From Moritella dasanensis ArB 0140 (GTDB taxonomy: Bacteria; Pseudomonadota; Gammaproteobacteria; Enterobacterales; Moritellaceae): a stretch of 64,000 nucleotides of DNA. Of this stretch, positions 9,640 to 18,469 are shown in pieces. The stretch is taken from the NCBI RefSeq assembly GCF_000276805.1, contig NZ_AKXQ01000024.1, positions 16,510-80,509 on the forward strand. The letters run 5' to 3'. Numbering within the stretch: position 1 is the stretch's first letter; the number at the start of each line of letters is the position of its first letter. Both the position numbers and the translations under genes were made by a program. Under the pieces are notes generated by a model that was not told the origin of the DNA, ran no database searches, and worked only from the letters and a program-made list of their open reading frames with translations.

Positions 9640-9722
9640 GTATCTTCAATTTGAGAAAGACATGACCCTGCCTAGCACTCTATCGTAAAACATGAAAGTA
9701 TGACCCCGCCTGAATTATCACG

Positions 9723-10121
9723 TTGAAAAATATAGCAAAAGCATCAGACGTATCAGTTGCCAGCGTTTCCTGAGTCGTCAACAAATCACCGAAAGCCAGT
9801 AAATCCGCAATAGCCTTGGTGAATTCGCCGGTCACAGCCGTCGTTTGTTATAACGATTATGTCGTAGCAGGGGCGTTAACGGCGCTTGAAACACACCATA
9901 TCTCAGTCCCAAATGACATTTCATTGATGGGTTTTGATAATGGCCTAATTGCTAAATACCTGCACCCGAAACTCAGTACGATGCACTATCCAATTCAAAC
10001 GATGGCAGAGCAAGCAGCAGCATTATCTTTAGCACTGGCGAAAGGCAATAATAGTGACATTAAAGGTAAGGTGTTTGAGGCCATATTAGTTGAAAGGTTA
10101 TCAGTGACAAAAAGAGCATAG
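9723..10121 (+). pseudogene. Remnant of a LacI/GalR-family regulator with in-frame stop and large internal deletion
   Basis: Reading from TTG at 9723 gives an N-terminal LacI helix-turn-helix (IAKASDVSVASVS), then a TGA at 9771-9773 where the family has Arg, then VVNKSPKAS. In the same frame the sequence jumps to the C-terminal effector domain: TAVVCYNDYVVAGAL, then ISVPNDISLMGFDN and LSTMHYPIQTMAEQAA. About 220 residues of the middle are missing relative to a normal ~335-residue regulator. The reading frame is kept across the deletion, so the open part (ATG at 9816) still looks like a gene but cannot make a working repressor. A weak hairpin (TTAACC 10132-10137, GGTTAA 10143-10148) and T-run follow. 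It may once have regulated the neighbouring transporter gene, which is a guess from position. Confidence 0.88.
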
Positions 10122-10210
10122 TATTAAAAAATTAACCCAGTTGGTTAAGCTTTTTAGTCGTGCTCATGACCGATGCTCTTGAAATTGCGGCGTTAGATTA
10201 GCGATTAATA

Positions 10211-12775
10211 TCAAGTATAAGCAGCGATCTTCTCAAAAACGACTTCTTTATTAAAAGGTTTAGCGACATAATCATCCATACCTGATTGGTAACATTTTTC
10301 AATATCCTCGACAAACACACTCGCTGTTAAGGCAATAATTGGTACGCGCTTTTTCGCTTGTTGTTGCTCCCATTCACGTATCGCGCTTGTGGCAGTAAAA
10401 CCATCCATCACCGGCATCATGCAATCCATTAATACCAAAGAATATGCTACAGCCTCTGCTTTTATCATCTCTACCGCTTCCTTGCCGTCATTGGCCAACG
10501 CAACAATAAAGCCTTGTTTTTTAAGTAATAACGTCGCGACTTTCTGATTGATCACATTATCTTCAACGACTAAGATAATTTGCTTTTCACTGTCGTCATT
10601 TAGACTGTTATTACCTTGTTCATTAACCCATTTAGCGGGCGGAGTTGCTCGTGATGTACGATTTTTAGCTGATGTTGTTAATGCTTTACGAACGACAGCC
10701 TTAAAGCGTCTCCCCAACAATGGCAATGTAATTAAGCCATCGATAGTGTGGTTAAAATCAATATTTTCATTTTGTTGCTGTGTACAAATTATCAAAGCAG
10801 GATGGTTATCTAAACCATTCAATTTTTCGATGTCTGCAAGCGTCGCGCCGACTGTAGACTGACAATAGATGATCAGCGCATACTGCTTAGCAACATCCAT
10901 AAAGTTAGCTTCCTGCGCCATGACTGTCGGGACAAGCCCCAGCTTCAGGCATTCTGATTTAAGTTGTACCGCATCATAACGGCTATTATTTAGAATTAAG
11001 CACTGAGTGCCATTGAACTCAGGTAATACTGACTTTTCAGACTCAATAACATCAATATCGAGCGTGAAATAGAATTTACTGCCAACGCCTTTTTTGGAAT
11101 CAAGTTTAATATCGCCGCCAAGTAATACCACCAATTGACGGCATATTGCTAACCCAAGTCCTGTACCACCAAATTTACGCGTGATCGAGCCATCCTCTTG
11201 GATAAAAGGCGCAAATACCTGCTCTAATTTATCTTCACTTATACCGATACCTGTATCTTTCACCGCAAATAATAATGTCCCTCGAGTGCGAGTTTGCTGT
11301 TGATAACCAACGGATAAAGTCACGCTTCCTTGTTGAGTAAATTTAACCGCGTTAGACATCAGATTCATCAAAATTTGATGTAGACGGTGCGCATCTATCA
11401 TGACCAATCCAGGTAGCTCTGGCGCTAATTCAATTTGTAACGCTAAACCTTTAGCCGAAGCTTTACCCTGCAAGATTGTGACGGTGTCATACACCACTTC
11501 AGCGACATTCGATTCTTGAGCCACCAGCACAAGATGGCCAGATTCTATCTTCGATAGATCTAAAATGTCATTAATCAGTAATAGTAATATTTGCGATGAG
11601 GTATCTATGGTTTGTAAATACTCCACCTGTACAGGGGTTAGATCTGTGCTAGCAAGAATATCCGACATACCAATAATGCCATTCAATGGCGTGCGAATTT
11701 CATGAGACATATTTGCTAAAAAAGAGGTTTTAGCTTTGGTTGATGATTCCGCTTTTATTTTTTCTATTTCAAGATATTCAGTCTTCTTATTAAAAGACTC
11801 TATTAAATTGGCAATTTCATCTTTATAACGATAATTAATATCGATAATTTCACCGGTATCATTTTCATTTATCTGCTTTGATATTCTCGTAATTGGATTT
11901 ATTAACCAATGGCTTATAATGTAATAACCAATAATCACACAGACCAATAATAGCGGTATAATGCCCATTTCAATATTAACCACTTGGGTATAAACATCAT
12001 CTGCCACGGTATGGTGAGAGTTAATAACCTCAAGCTGCCAATTAAACTTATCCAAACTACTGTTAACAATGTACATCCCTTCTATTACATTGAATTTATA
12101 GTCTGCAATGGCAATACTGTCGCTGTAAATACGCACGCCTAATTGATGTTCTGCGGCATGAGATTCTATGACGCCAACCATACCCTTTAACGAAATATCT
12201 ATCGTTGCTACACCCGCAAATTGACCATTATTAAAATACGGTTGTGATGCTGTGATCATTTTTTGCTTAGTGAAAGGATCGACGTATACCGCTGACCAGG
12301 ATATTTTACGCTGACTATTTTCATGTGCGACAGCGGTATACCAAGGCTCTGACTGATAAGGTGCAGCTGCAGGATTGTTATAATCATTAATGAATTGAAC
12401 ATTGCCCTGTTCATCTCGAGAAAAGAATAAACTCGCTAAATTTTGTGCTGGAACTAAGGTGTTGGGTTCAGGCCAGATACCACCACTGATGATGATATTA
12501 TTACTCTGGTTAAATACCGAAAAAATCATTTTTTCAAGTACGTCGACAGGATAACCGCTTACCGCTACGCCAACTAATCCATGTAAAGTGGCGACAGAAC
12601 GCTCTAAAGGCTCTTCAATTTCATGGGACAGTAACTGGGTTCTTAAATTAAGGTTATTTTCGAGATTATCCCGGATAGGTGGTTCAACGACATAATAGGT
12701 AATGCTGGCAATGATGGTTATGAGTAAACAAGTATAAAAACCCAGTGCAATAATACTTTTTTTCTTTAAAGACAT
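10211..12775 (-). CDS. Hybrid sensor histidine kinase with Cache-type sensor and two receiver modules
   Basis: A membrane sensor kinase that should phosphorelay to an unknown partner. The ATG at 12775 is chosen. A GTG eight codons upstream is possible but has poorer spacing to a ribosome site. Numbering is from that ATG. TM1 is near 6-28. A periplasmic double-Cache-like sensor spans about 45-265, with the ligand-pocket-like run [12 protein letters not shown]2 is near 272-292 and is followed by HAMP. HisKA contains [15 protein letters not shown] with the phospho-acceptor His358. HATPase_c contains [15 protein letters not shown] and [10 protein letters not shown] first receiver-like region (about 590-700) has lost its phospho-Asp, while the C-terminal receiver is complete ([15 protein letters not shown] with Asp784, KPF). 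No response regulator gene is adjacent, so the output is unknown. Confidence 0.9.
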   Translation of the reverse strand: MSLKKKSIIALGFYTCLLITIIASITYYVVEPPIRDNLENNLNLRTQLLSHEIEEPLERSVATLHGLVGVAVSGYPVDVLEKMIFSVFNQSNNIIISGGIWPEPNTLVPAQNLASLFFSRDEQGNVQFINDYNNPAAAPYQSEPWYTAVAHENSQRKISWSAVYVDPFTKQKMITASQPYFNNGQFAGVATIDISLKGMVGVIESHAAEHQLGVRIYSDSIAIADYKFNVIEGMYIVNSSLDKFNWQLEVINSHHTVADDVYTQVVNIEMGIIPLLLVCVIIGYYIISHWLINPITRISKQINENDTGEIIDINYRYKDEIANLIESFNKKTEYLEIEKIKAESSTKAKTSFLANMSHEIRTPLNGIIGMSDILASTDLTPVQVEYLQTIDTSSQILLLLINDILDLSKIESGHLVLVAQESNVAEVVYDTVTILQGKASAKGLALQIELAPELPGLVMIDAHRLHQILMNLMSNAVKFTQQGSVTLSVGYQQQTRTRGTLLFAVKDTGIGISEDKLEQVFAPFIQEDGSITRKFGGTGLGLAICRQLVVLLGGDIKLDSKKGVGSKFYFTLDIDVIESEKSVLPEFNGTQCLILNNSRYDAVQLKSECLKLGLVPTVMAQEANFMDVAKQYALIIYCQSTVGATLADIEKLNGLDNHPALIICTQQQNENIDFNHTIDGLITLPLLGRRFKAVVRKALTTSAKNRTSRATPPAKWVNEQGNNSLNDDSEKQIILVVEDNVINQKVATLLLKKQGFIVALANDGKEAVEMIKAEAVAYSLVLMDCMMPVMDGFTATSAIREWEQQQAKKRVPIIALTASVFVEDIEKCYQSGMDDYVAKPFNKEVVFEKIAAYT

Positions 12776-13103
12776 TTGACCACCATAAAAACCAATCACT
12801 TACCTAGTAGTATAAGTAATATCAGTCCTTTGCCTTAAAAAAGTATTATAACTATGATCTAAGCCGCATTTATTTGTGCCAGATTATCACCTAACAAGCC
12901 ATAGCGACTGTTAAGGGCTTATATATACATCATAGAAATAGTGTAAGAAAGAATCGGACTACAGCTTAAACAGGTAACGAGTTTGCTGTTGATACCAACT
13001 ACCCCGCTAAGCAAACATTAGCTGCTGCGAAGTAACTATGATTCATTGGCAATGAAGTCTGATCCTCCCCCTTGCTTTAAGGGGGAGGATGGGGGGGGAG
13101 GTC
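12776..13103. other. Intergenic region with a C-rich palindrome
   Basis: About 330 bases lie between the kinase start and the aroC stop. Apart from the palindrome at 13062-13090 and the G-run that follows it, I see no gene or site. The kinase promoter should lie near 12800-12850. Confidence 0.5.
13062..13090. repeat. C/G-rich perfect palindrome downstream of aroC
   Basis: A 12-bp perfect stem (ATCCTCCCCCTT 13062-13073, AAGGGGGAGGAT 13079-13090) with a 5-base loop is followed by TGGGGGGGGAGG. Its composition differs sharply from the AT-rich surroundings. It may act as a terminator for the leftward aroC transcript but lacks a T-run. The shape recalls the dispersed extragenic palindromes of marine gammaproteobacteria, which is inference. 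Confidence 0.65.
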
Positions 13104-14192
13104 TTACATATTTGGTGTATCTGTTACTACATGTAGATTCTGTGCTCGGTGTCTTAGCAAGTGGTCCATTAGCGTGATAGCAAGTTGCGCTTCAGCAATT
13201 GGCACTGCGCGGATACCCACACATGGATCGTGACGACCTTTAGTAACCACCTCAATGGCGTTACCAAATTTATCAATTGATTTACCTGGAATGGTAATAC
13301 TTGATGTTGGCTTCATCGCAATGTGTGCAATGATATCTTGGCCGCTTGAGATGCCACCCAGTACGCCACCAGCGTGATTAGAAAGGAAACCATCTTCTGG
13401 TGTCATCTCATCACGGTGTTCGCTACCAAGCTGTTCTACAACGTCAAAGCCATCACCAATCTCAACACCTTTAACCGCATTGATGCTCATTAATGAATGC
13501 GCTATTTCAGCATCTAAACGATCAAATACTGGTTCACCTAAACCAACAGGTACACCTTGTGCAACAACCGTTACTTTAGCGCCCACAGAGTTACCTGATT
13601 TTTTCAGGCCACGCATGTATTCATCAAGCGCTTCTAATTTACTTGGATCAGGAAAGAAGAATGGGTTTTGCTCAACTTGATCCCATTGCAGTGCTTCTGC
13701 TTTGATTGGACCCAGTTGTGATAAATAACCACGAATAACAATACCGTGTTGCTCTTTTAGGTATTTCTTCGCAATGGCACCAGCCGCTACGCGCATTGCT
13801 GTTTCGCGTGCCGATGAACGACCGCCGCCACGGTAATCACGATGACCAAATTTCTGATGGTAAGTATAATCAGCGTGACCTGGACGGAAGGTATCTTTAA
13901 TATTTGAATAATCTTGTGAACGTTGATCGATATTCTTGATCATCAGACCAATTGAAGAACCTGTGGTTTTACCTTCAAAAATACCCGAAAGGATCTGCAC
14001 TTCGTCAGCTTCACGTCGTTGAGTGGTATAGCGAGATGTGCCAGGCTTACGACGGTCAAGATCAAACTGCAAGTCGTCGACTGAAATTTCTAGTCCTGGA
14101 GGGCAGCCATCAATGATGCACCCAAGTGCTGGTCCGTGGCTTTCTCCGAATGTGGAGATCTTAAATAATTGCCCAATACTATTCCCTGCCAT
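13104..14192 (-). CDS. aroC: Chorismate synthase
   Basis: The enzyme converts 5-enolpyruvylshikimate-3-phosphate to chorismate, the last shikimate-pathway step, using reduced FMN. Family signatures are clear: [18 protein letters not shown] at the start, the FMN-contact region [27 protein letters not shown], and [18 protein letters not shown] near the C-terminus. The 362-residue length is standard. AAGGA precedes the ATG. In many gammaproteobacteria aroC directly follows prmB in one operon. Here an unrelated rightward gene lies between them, so aroC must have its own promoter in 14193-14659. Confidence 0.98.
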   Translation of the reverse strand: MAGNSIGQLFKISTFGESHGPALGCIIDGCPPGLEISVDDLQFDLDRRKPGTSRYTTQRREADEVQILSGIFEGKTTGSSIGLMIKNIDQRSQDYSNIKDTFRPGHADYTYHQKFGHRDYRGGGRSSARETAMRVAAGAIAKKYLKEQHGIVIRGYLSQLGPIKAEALQWDQVEQNPFFFPDPSKLEALDEYMRGLKKSGNSVGAKVTVVAQGVPVGLGEPVFDRLDAEIAHSLMSINAVKGVEIGDGFDVVEQLGSEHRDEMTPEDGFLSNHAGGVLGGISSGQDIIAHIAMKPTSSITIPGKSIDKFGNAIEVVTKGRHDPCVGIRAVPIAEAQLAITLMDHLLRHRAQNLHVVTDTPNM

Positions 14193-14659
14193 AACAGCGT
14201 TTCCTTTATATAATGCTTACCGATACCTTCGAGAATACAAGACCCGCGGCTTAGCGACAATAGCAAACAGAGAAAAAAGTGAAGACCGAGCAAATCATAA
14301 ACTCAGCGAGAAAATGTCCCAACCAGCCAACAATATATAACAGCTCTAAAGATAAAAAACCAAACGCAGCATTTAACACTGGATACCAAGTATCGTACCG
14401 AGCGATCGCCTTGTAAACTTTAGGTGCTGTGCTATTGTTTGAATTACTTCCTTACATCTAAATGTATCAGCATAAACACGGCGACATGGTGATTCAAACC
14501 ATGGATCTCAGTGCGTCCAATTTAAAAAATGCTGAAAATAAAACCACTCTCTTTTCATTGCCATACAAGAAGTTCAAAAAAATGCACAAAATCAATGTGC
14601 TCATTATCACAAACGTACTTTCTATCATTGTAAGTACTGTTGTGAAAGGACAATTTATT
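14193..14659. other. Divergent intergenic region upstream of aroC and an exported barrel protein
   Basis: About 470 bases must hold promoters for the leftward aroC gene and the rightward exported-protein gene. An open frame runs from 14462 into the exported protein, but its first 66 codons have no signal peptide or family-like features. I see no convincing operator. Confidence 0.45.
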
Positions 14660-15229
14660 ATGAACATAAAAATTGTAATTATAGCTGTTATATCTATTTT
14701 ACTCGGTATGTCATCGACGGTGTCTGCAGCAGACAAGAAAGGAGGGAAAATACTGGTAATGAATTTAGTCGGCTCTGGGGCCATGTACGAAAGAATGGTG
14801 CCAGATTCAAATGGCGATGGGGAGGATGAAACGGCTTTTTGTTTTGATATTGACTTATTCAATGCGAAAAATGGCCGCTTAGTCGGTACCGCTACAGATT
14901 GTCTATCTAACATTACCGGCGCTGACGTTGGCGCTGGTTTGGCTTTAGTTGGCACAACTTATTTTCATTTACCACAAGGAAATCTGGTCACCAGGGGTAA
15001 TACATCAGTGCGACCTGTGACACAGGCTATAACCACTGCAGATGGACAGTTAATAACGCACATCACTGGCGCCGCTGGTACTAACAATGCCATTTTAGAA
15101 GGAACAGGGCGATTTAAAAACAGTACTGGGGCAGTACGTTTGTCAGGTATGGTCGACTTGTCACAATTTTCAGCCGCTGTTGGCGATCCAATTGCATTTG
15201 ATTGCTTATTTGTGATCATACTCGATTGA
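14660..15229 (+). CDS. Exported allene-oxide-cyclase-like/dirigent-like barrel protein of unknown function
   Basis: The chosen ATG at 14660 has AAGGA ten bases upstream and begins a clean signal peptide (MNIKIVIIAVISILLG...VSA) of about 23 residues. The open frame extends 66 codons further upstream, but that part lacks features. The mature ~165 residues are beta-rich. They contain the pattern LEGTGRFKNSTGAVRLSGMV, seen in small lipocalin-like barrels of the allene oxide cyclase/dirigent superfamily. Two cysteines (in AFCFDID and ATDCLS) could form a disulfide, and a third lies near the C-terminus (FDCLF). Function is unknown. It interrupts the usual prmB-aroC pair in the opposite direction and may be a later insertion. 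Confidence 0.72.
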   Translation: MNIKIVIIAVISILLGMSSTVSAADKKGGKILVMNLVGSGAMYERMVPDSNGDGEDETAFCFDIDLFNAKNGRLVGTATDCLSNITGADVGAGLALVGTTYFHLPQGNLVTRGNTSVRPVTQAITTADGQLITHITGAAGTNNAILEGTGRFKNSTGAVRLSGMVDLSQFSAAVGDPIAFDCLFVIILD

Positions 15230-15276
15230 GCACAATATTTACTGATGTGATGTTATTAATGTGATAACAATTAAAA

Positions 15277-15302
15277 AAGAGCAACCACTTTAGGTTGCTC
15301 TT
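15277..15302. terminator. Bidirectional terminator between the barrel protein gene and prmB
   Basis: A 10-bp stem (AAGAGCAACC 15277-15286, GGTTGCTCTT 15293-15302) with a 6-base loop is flanked by an A-run on the left and a T-rich tract on the right, between convergent genes. Confidence 0.88.
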
Positions 15303-15335
15303 CGTTTTGCTCGCAAGCCTATTTAAACGGTGCGA

Positions 15336-16265
15336 CTATTTAAACGGTGCAAATTCTGCCATTGAAGCTAAGATTTGCTCTTTGCTGATCACGAAAATAC
15401 CGTGGCCGCCATTTTGCATTTCTAACCAAGTAAATGGTACTTCTGGAAATTTATCTTGCATGTGAACCATGCTGTTACCAATCTCAACGAACAGTAAACC
15501 ACCATCGTTTAGCATATCAGGTGCTTGTGCTAGCATTTTCAACGTTAGCTCTAGACCATCAAAACCAGACTGTAAACCAATCTCAGGTTCATGTTTGAAC
15601 TCTTCAGGTAGGTTATCAATGTCTTCTTGATCAACATAAGGAGGATTCGATACGATCATGTCGTAACGTAAACCTGTTAAGTTAGAGAACAAGTCAGATT
15701 GAATTGGTGTTACTTGCTGCTCAACACCATGGTCTTGGATATTGATCTCGGCAACTTCAATCGCACCGTGTTCAATATCAACTGCATCAATTTCTGAATC
15801 AGGGAATGCGTGAGACATCGCAATTGCAATACAACCACTACCCGTACACATATCCAGGATACGCATTGGTTCGTTGGTTAACCAAGGTTGGAAACCATTC
15901 ATGATCAGTTCTGCAAACGGTGAGCGTGGCACTAGAACACGTTCATCAACAAAGAACTCTAAACCAGCAAACCAAGCTTTGTTAGTCAGGTATGCAGCTG
16001 GGATACGTTCATTAACGCGGCGAACGATTAGCTCAACCAATTTTTGACGTTCAGAAGTAAGCAGTTTCGCATGACGAATTTGAGGGTCAATATCTAAGGG
16101 TAAATGTAGTGTCGGTAAGATTAACTGTACAGCTTCATCCCACGCGTTATCAGTACCGTGACCATAGAAAATACCCGCATCGTTAAAACGGCTAACCGCC
16201 CAACGGATGATATCTTGTATTGTTGTTAACTCTTTGACTGCTTCGTCAATAAAAATCCTGTCCAC
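15336..16265 (-). CDS. prmB: Ribosomal protein L3 N5-glutamine methyltransferase
   Basis: A SAM-dependent methyltransferase that modifies a glutamine of ribosomal protein L3. The SAM motif [12 protein letters not shown] and the catalytic NPPY (in [16 protein letters not shown]) are intact, and EIGNSMVHM and GGHGIF near the C-terminus are typical. I place the start at GTG 16265. GGAG lies six bases upstream, and the resulting protein, beginning (M)[12 protein letters not shown], aligns with E. coli PrmB from its first residue at the usual ~310 residues. The ATG at 16307 would add 14 unsupported residues. The gene is divergent from smrB across about 77 bp. Confidence 0.95.
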   Translation of the reverse strand: MDRIFIDEAVKELTTIQDIIRWAVSRFNDAGIFYGHGTDNAWDEAVQLILPTLHLPLDIDPQIRHAKLLTSERQKLVELIVRRVNERIPAAYLTNKAWFAGLEFFVDERVLVPRSPFAELIMNGFQPWLTNEPMRILDMCTGSGCIAIAMSHAFPDSEIDAVDIEHGAIEVAEINIQDHGVEQQVTPIQSDLFSNLTGLRYDMIVSNPPYVDQEDIDNLPEEFKHEPEIGLQSGFDGLELTLKMLAQAPDMLNDGGLLFVEIGNSMVHMQDKFPEVPFTWLEMQNGGHGIFVISKEQILASMAEFAPFK

Positions 16266-16271
16266 AATTGA

Positions 16272-16275
16272 CTCC
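16272..16275 (-). promoter_or_regulatory. Ribosome binding site that decides the prmB GTG start
   Basis: On the minus strand GGAG lies six bases before GTG at 16265. The upstream ATG at 16307 has no comparable site. Confidence 0.8.
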
Positions 16276-16342
16276 AATTTTGGTAAAGTAACAAAATGTT
16301 TAATCAACTGAGCTTAGCAGTTGAATTTGGGTAACTAACATT

Positions 16343-16972
16343 ATGTTTAATAAACAAATGAAAAAAAAGATGTTGCTGCAAATAGATGTAGCAACAAAAC
16401 AGGCACACGCTGCGCAAGTGAAAGTATCGCAAGCCGCGTTGAAACCGGATGAACACGCTCTTTTTTCTGATAGTATGAAAGGTATAAAACCTTTGGCACA
16501 GGATACCATACGCAAAACAAAAATCAGGGCTAATAAACCGAAAACACAAGCAAATGATTCGATCCGACAAGAATCAGCGCAACGTGAACATTTTTTCTCC
16601 GATCAATTTGAACCACACATTGCTGACGAAGGCCCTACCCGTTATATACGTGATGACGTGTCACCCTATGAGTTGAAAAAATTACGTCGTGGTGATTACG
16701 AGCCGGAATTGCTTTTGGACTTGCATGGTTTAACCCAAGAAATAGCCAAGGTAGAAATATCTGCATTAATTTCTGAATGTCGTAAACAGCATATTCGCTG
16801 CTGTAATGTCATGCACGGTCATGGCAAGAACATTCTTAAACGCCAATTACCGATGTGGTTAGCCCAGCATCCCGATATCGAAGCCTTTCATCAAGCGACT
16901 AAAACGTGGGGTGGCAGTGCCGCTATCTCGATTCTCGTTGAATTGACGAACAAAGAAGACTTTTTAAGGTAG
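16343..16972 (+). CDS. smrB: Smr-domain endonuclease SmrB (ribosome rescue)
   Basis: SmrB cleaves mRNA at collided ribosomes so that stalled complexes can be rescued. The C-terminal Smr domain shows LLDLHGLTQEIAKVE (DLHG motif), CCNVMHGHGKNILK (HGxG) and WLAQHPDIEAFHQA, in the order found in E. coli SmrB. The N-terminal stretch includes LFSDSMKGIKPLAQDTI and the DDVSPYELKKLRRGDYEPEL block, both typical. At 209 residues it is about 25 longer than the E. coli protein because of a lysine- and glutamine-rich N-terminal extension. A shorter start inside that extension is possible. It is divergent from prmB, as in other gammaproteobacteria. Confidence 0.93.
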   Translation: MFNKQMKKKMLLQIDVATKQAHAAQVKVSQAALKPDEHALFSDSMKGIKPLAQDTIRKTKIRANKPKTQANDSIRQESAQREHFFSDQFEPHIADEGPTRYIRDDVSPYELKKLRRGDYEPELLLDLHGLTQEIAKVEISALISECRKQHIRCCNVMHGHGKNILKRQLPMWLAQHPDIEAFHQATKTWGGSAAISILVELTNKEDFLR

Positions 16973-16975
16973 TGA

Positions 16976-17245
16976 ATGATGGTGGTTGATAAACAAGACC
17001 AGTGGTTTGCAGAACTCGAAAAAGAAAATAACGAACGTCTGGCAGAACTTGAAGAAGCAATACAGGAAGAAGATAGGCTACACGTTATAAAATCAGCCAA
17101 GATAAAGGTAAAGGCTGAAAAAACGGCAGCGTTTCACGCCAAGCACCCAAGGCTGAGCTTTTTAAAGCGTTACAATGTCATCATCATGATGCTGCTGAGT
17201 GTATGCGTGACTGCAGGATTTAATGCAGCGATGTTTCTTGAGTGA
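16976..17245 (+). CDS. Small coiled-coil membrane protein coupled to smrB
   Basis: An 89-residue protein that starts three bases after the smrB stop, so the two are almost certainly co-transcribed. Residues 5-55 are highly charged and predicted to be coiled coil (repeated Glu-Leu and Lys pattern). A single hydrophobic helix (NVIIMMLLSVCVTAGFNAA) near residues 66-84 anchors the C-terminus. No catalytic motif is visible. Two ATG codons in tandem (16976 and 16979) could serve as start. I do not recognise the family. The position suggests a link to ribosome rescue or membrane tethering, as inference. Confidence 0.72.
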   Translation: MMVVDKQDQWFAELEKENNERLAELEEAIQEEDRLHVIKSAKIKVKAEKTAAFHAKHPRLSFLKRYNVIIMMLLSVCVTAGFNAAMFLE

Positions 17246-17302
17246 GCCGAAGACGATTTGAATGTCTCGAAAACTATCTTGCACTAAAAAACAGGCACAA
17301 AA

Positions 17303-17329
17303 AAAGGTTAGTGCGTAACACTAACCTTT
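17303..17329. terminator. Bidirectional terminator between the smrB operon and ytfK
   Basis: An 11-bp stem (AAAGGTTAGTG 17303-17313, CACTAACCTTT 17319-17329) with a 5-base loop has A/T runs outside. It separates convergent transcripts. Confidence 0.88.
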
Positions 17330-17342
17330 CATGCTCAGTCTG

Positions 17343-17540
17343 TTAAACCGCAAATCGTTTAATTTCACGATTCACTTCCGAGATACGCATTTTAACATTG
17401 TTACCTGCGTTGCTCGGCATGACTAACATACCTTGCTGAAACTCTAACAGTCCCAAACCTGTGACATAGAGAGTTCCACGAAAAAAACTTTTTACATATC
17501 TTGCGATACGTAACGAGTTAAACTGTTTAAAACTACGCAT
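17343..17540 (-). CDS. ytfK: YtfK homologue (DUF1107)
   Basis: A 65-residue cytoplasmic protein that lines up with E. coli YtfK along its length: FxxxNSLRIARYVKSFFRG matches the pattern NPLQVAKYVKILFRG, and SEVNREIKR matches SEVNRQVMR. In E. coli YtfK binds SpoT and tunes (p)ppGpp accumulation during starvation; the same role here is inferred from homology. Start ATG at 17540 has AAGGAG upstream. It is a single gene between two terminator regions. Confidence 0.85.
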   Translation of the reverse strand: MRSFKQFNSLRIARYVKSFFRGTLYVTGLGLLEFQQGMLVMPSNAGNNVKMRISEVNREIKRFAV

Positions 17541-17699
17541 TTAGCACTCCTTTATACGCTTATATAGGTACCATCCAAGTACCCAAACAGAAGCGGCATA
17601 ATATACTAACAATTGGGTAATGCAAAGGGATTTAACACTGCATTAACCATTGTATAAAGTGTAAGCACTAATCATAAAAATAAATAATAAATCAGTTAA

Positions 17700-18167
17700 C
17701 TACTTTATACTCGCTGGTGTTTCTAACCACTTAAAATTACAATCTTTGTCATTAAGTTCTAAGCAAGCAATCGCAGATGTGGCGAATGCTGGCATATGTT
17801 TACTGGCTGTTAGCGCTGAGGTTAAATAACTCACCACAGGTAAATGTGAAACCAGTAACACAGTTTTATAATTATGTTGCTCTACCAGTGCACGAACATA
17901 ATCAGCAATAAATTCGGCATCACCATAAGGCGTAATGTCTTCACATACTTCGACCTTGTTTACGGTAAAAAAGTTCCCGATAACTTGCCAAGTTTGCGTT
18001 GCTCGTACATAAGGGCTGTGTAATACACAATCTAAAGTCGGTTCTATTGCACTTAACCAGTTGGCCATATCAACAGACTGTTGTCGTCCAGTGCCAGTTA
18101 GTTCACGTTCCGCATCGCTGTTTGCATACAAGCCCGCTTGACCGTGTCGCATAATATATATCTTCAT
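17700..18167 (-). CDS. sixA: Phosphohistidine phosphatase SixA
   Basis: A small histidine-phosphatase-superfamily enzyme that dephosphorylates phosphohistidine; in E. coli the target is the nitrogen phosphotransferase component NPr. The catalytic RHG sits in MKIYIMRHGQAG at residues 7-9, followed by the family lines ELTGTGRQQS, LDCVLHSPYVRATQT and the second histidine in LLVSHLPVVS. The 155-residue length matches SixA (161). A 302-bp gap separates it from the divergent protease gene. Confidence 0.92.
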   Translation of the reverse strand: MKIYIMRHGQAGLYANSDAERELTGTGRQQSVDMANWLSAIEPTLDCVLHSPYVRATQTWQVIGNFFTVNKVEVCEDITPYGDAEFIADYVRALVEQHNYKTVLLVSHLPVVSYLTSALTASKHMPAFATSAIACLELNDKDCNFKWLETPASIK

Positions 18168-18469
18168 ACCACCACACCATATTGTTGATTGAGTTAGCTA
18201 CTGAAATAGACTTTAACACATCCCAAAAAACGATTGCATGATAACGTCACTTGATGACAGAAATATTAAAAACCACGTTTAGCTTATGTTTTTAAACATT
18301 GTTTTCAAAAAATACTTACTTACTGGCATTTTAGCGCCATACTGAATTATATTATAAGTAACAGTATCGTCTTAGTGCGGTATCTATATTAAGCTTAACC
18401 CTCAGAATTCATCACTGCATTTTGTATTGGCTATTCTTTGAAGCTGATCTAATTTTAATTATTCGTCTG
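18168..18469. other. Divergent intergenic region between sixA and the pitrilysin-like gene
   Basis: About 300 bases of AT-rich sequence with no recognisable gene. Promoters for both flanking genes must lie here; no specific operator was found. Confidence 0.45.

Noticed and set aside
14038..14340. Rightward ORF of about 100 residues opposite the aroC start
   Set aside because: It overlaps conserved aroC coding sequence on the other strand and shows no family features.
14462..14659. Longer N-terminus for the exported barrel protein
   Set aside because: The extra 66 residues lack a signal peptide and conserved features, and a ribosome site and signal peptide mark ATG 14660.
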